Shown piece by piece: positions 63,114-64,000 of a DNA stretch of 64,000 nt (positions are counted from its first letter, which is position 1; every line of letters begins with the position of its first letter). The notes beneath the pieces are model-generated. The model saw only the letters and a list, made by a program, of their open reading frames with translations. It made no database searches and was not told the origin of the DNA. A program made the translations under genes and the position numbers. Where the stretch lies: assembly GCA_900239685.1 (NCBI GenBank), contig OENT01000172.1, forward strand, positions 111,438-175,437. Direction: 5' to 3'. This DNA is from Rotaria macrura. Lineage: Eukaryota > Rotifera > Eurotatoria > Philodinida > Philodinidae.

Positions 63114-64000
63114 TTGGAGGCCATACCGAGATCAAAGTATAATTTTCAAGTGACTGTCAGATGGAACCATAGATCTTTTATCCCTGATGATTTATATATG
63201 TCCCTTTTTTTTCTTAAAGTTTTGTTTAATCATAAGTGCAACGTGCAACTTTGTTTATTTTACGGAATATCCTTAAACATAGCATCAAGGTATCTGATGA
63301 AACCATTCCGTAATTTTTTAACCGATCTACTGGCAGATTACGCCATCAAAAAGAAAATCCTCCTTGGGTGGAGCATTCAGTCTCATGGAAAAATCGAAAG
63401 AAAGGAATTTTAATTTGAAACTTTGCTCATACTTAGCTCAAATGATATCTGAAGTGCTCTGAAGCTTTCGGCAACAATGGTTGTTTTCTTCTCGAGGTAC
63501 AGAATGTTGCAAAAATGTTGGTTTTGGGCAGGTTTTTGCAAAATGTGGCCAGTTTTTTTGGGTATCAAATATCTCAACAGAAAAGCATCTGTTTTATGTC
63601 AAAATTTCAGAGTGAGTTGAGAACTATAAAACCTACTTATGGAGAAAATTTCAGATTGAAATAATTATCTTTTGATTTTTTACAACGCCGGATAGCTCCC
63701 CTAGGAGGCATTGCATGTAAGCCACGACCACCATTGCTCAATTGATAGCACAGATTTTGTTCTTATTTCTACAGTAGATAGATCTAACAAAGTTATGAAG
63801 ACGCTGAAAATTTCAACTCAAACGGATGTACCGTTCTCGAGATATACAGCTCAAAGTTATTGGTCCTGAATCAAAATTCGAGAAATTTTTTTGAAAAAGT
63901 TTTCAGTATTTTTTCGTTTTCTCACGAACCGTGAAAGTTACCGCTGAGATTTTTTCACCATAGATACTATCGGTCACAGGCTATCTTCTGGTAGTAATGA
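63114..64000. other. Compositionally distinct end segment, probable repeat cut by the window edge
   Basis: From about 63110 the DNA loses the long A/T runs and becomes more mixed, with text such as ACGCCGGATAGCTCCCCTAG and TTCTCGAGATATACAGCTCA. A 99-codon frame (63114-63413, non-ATG start) lies at its left side; it matches no family I recognise. The contrast with the flanking DNA suggests a transposable-element portion whose other part lies beyond the window. Neither a terminus nor a duplicated flank can be seen, so this is a composition-based call. Confidence 0.35.

Overview
The window is metazoan nuclear DNA. It is strongly AT-rich, its genes are split by many GT-AG introns (many about 45-120 nt, a few of 0.7-3.5 kb), and the products are typical animal membrane and junction proteins. 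There is no operon structure, CRISPR array, rRNA or recognisable tRNA. Compact introns, AT-richness, divergent rhodopsin-like receptors and splice-acceptor-like AGs just upstream of several start codons would fit a bdelloid rotifer or a related small invertebrate. That assignment is an inference.

Layout: 1-5697, non-coding. 5698-9977 (minus), a 13-exon MAGUK p55 scaffold (MPP2/MPP6/Varicose type) whose exons all join in frame to give 598 aa. 9978-15510, non-coding except a possible alternative first exon at 11680-11742. 15511-15945 and 22061-22408 (both minus), two small single-pass membrane proteins with cytosolic PPxY motifs. 23853-35268 (plus), a 25-exon anoctamin/TMEM16 gene (1024 aa) with all six calcium-binding residues. 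It converges on 35403-36515 (minus), an intronless rhodopsin-like GPCR. 36870-37440, an inverted-repeat element. 37441-56488, a 19-kb gene-poor stretch holding two fold-back elements (47114-48381 and 54789-55154) and simple repeats. 56489-58993 (minus), a second rhodopsin-like GPCR in three exons. 58994-64000, non-coding with a 222-bp hAT-type MITE (60774-60995, perfect 8-bp target duplication) and a compositionally distinct end that looks like part of a repeat.

Nothing suggests the genes form one pathway. Four encode integral membrane proteins and one a membrane-associated scaffold. The clearest leads outside known families are the four palindromic mobile elements, especially the 1.27-kb fold-back whose 307-bp arms each carry the same open frame, the PPxY membrane-protein pair, and a 66-nt stop-free intron in the MAGUK gene whose retention would add a lysine-rich/hydrophobic insert between PDZ and SH3. 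Exon models were built by hand from splice signals, reading phase and family similarity.
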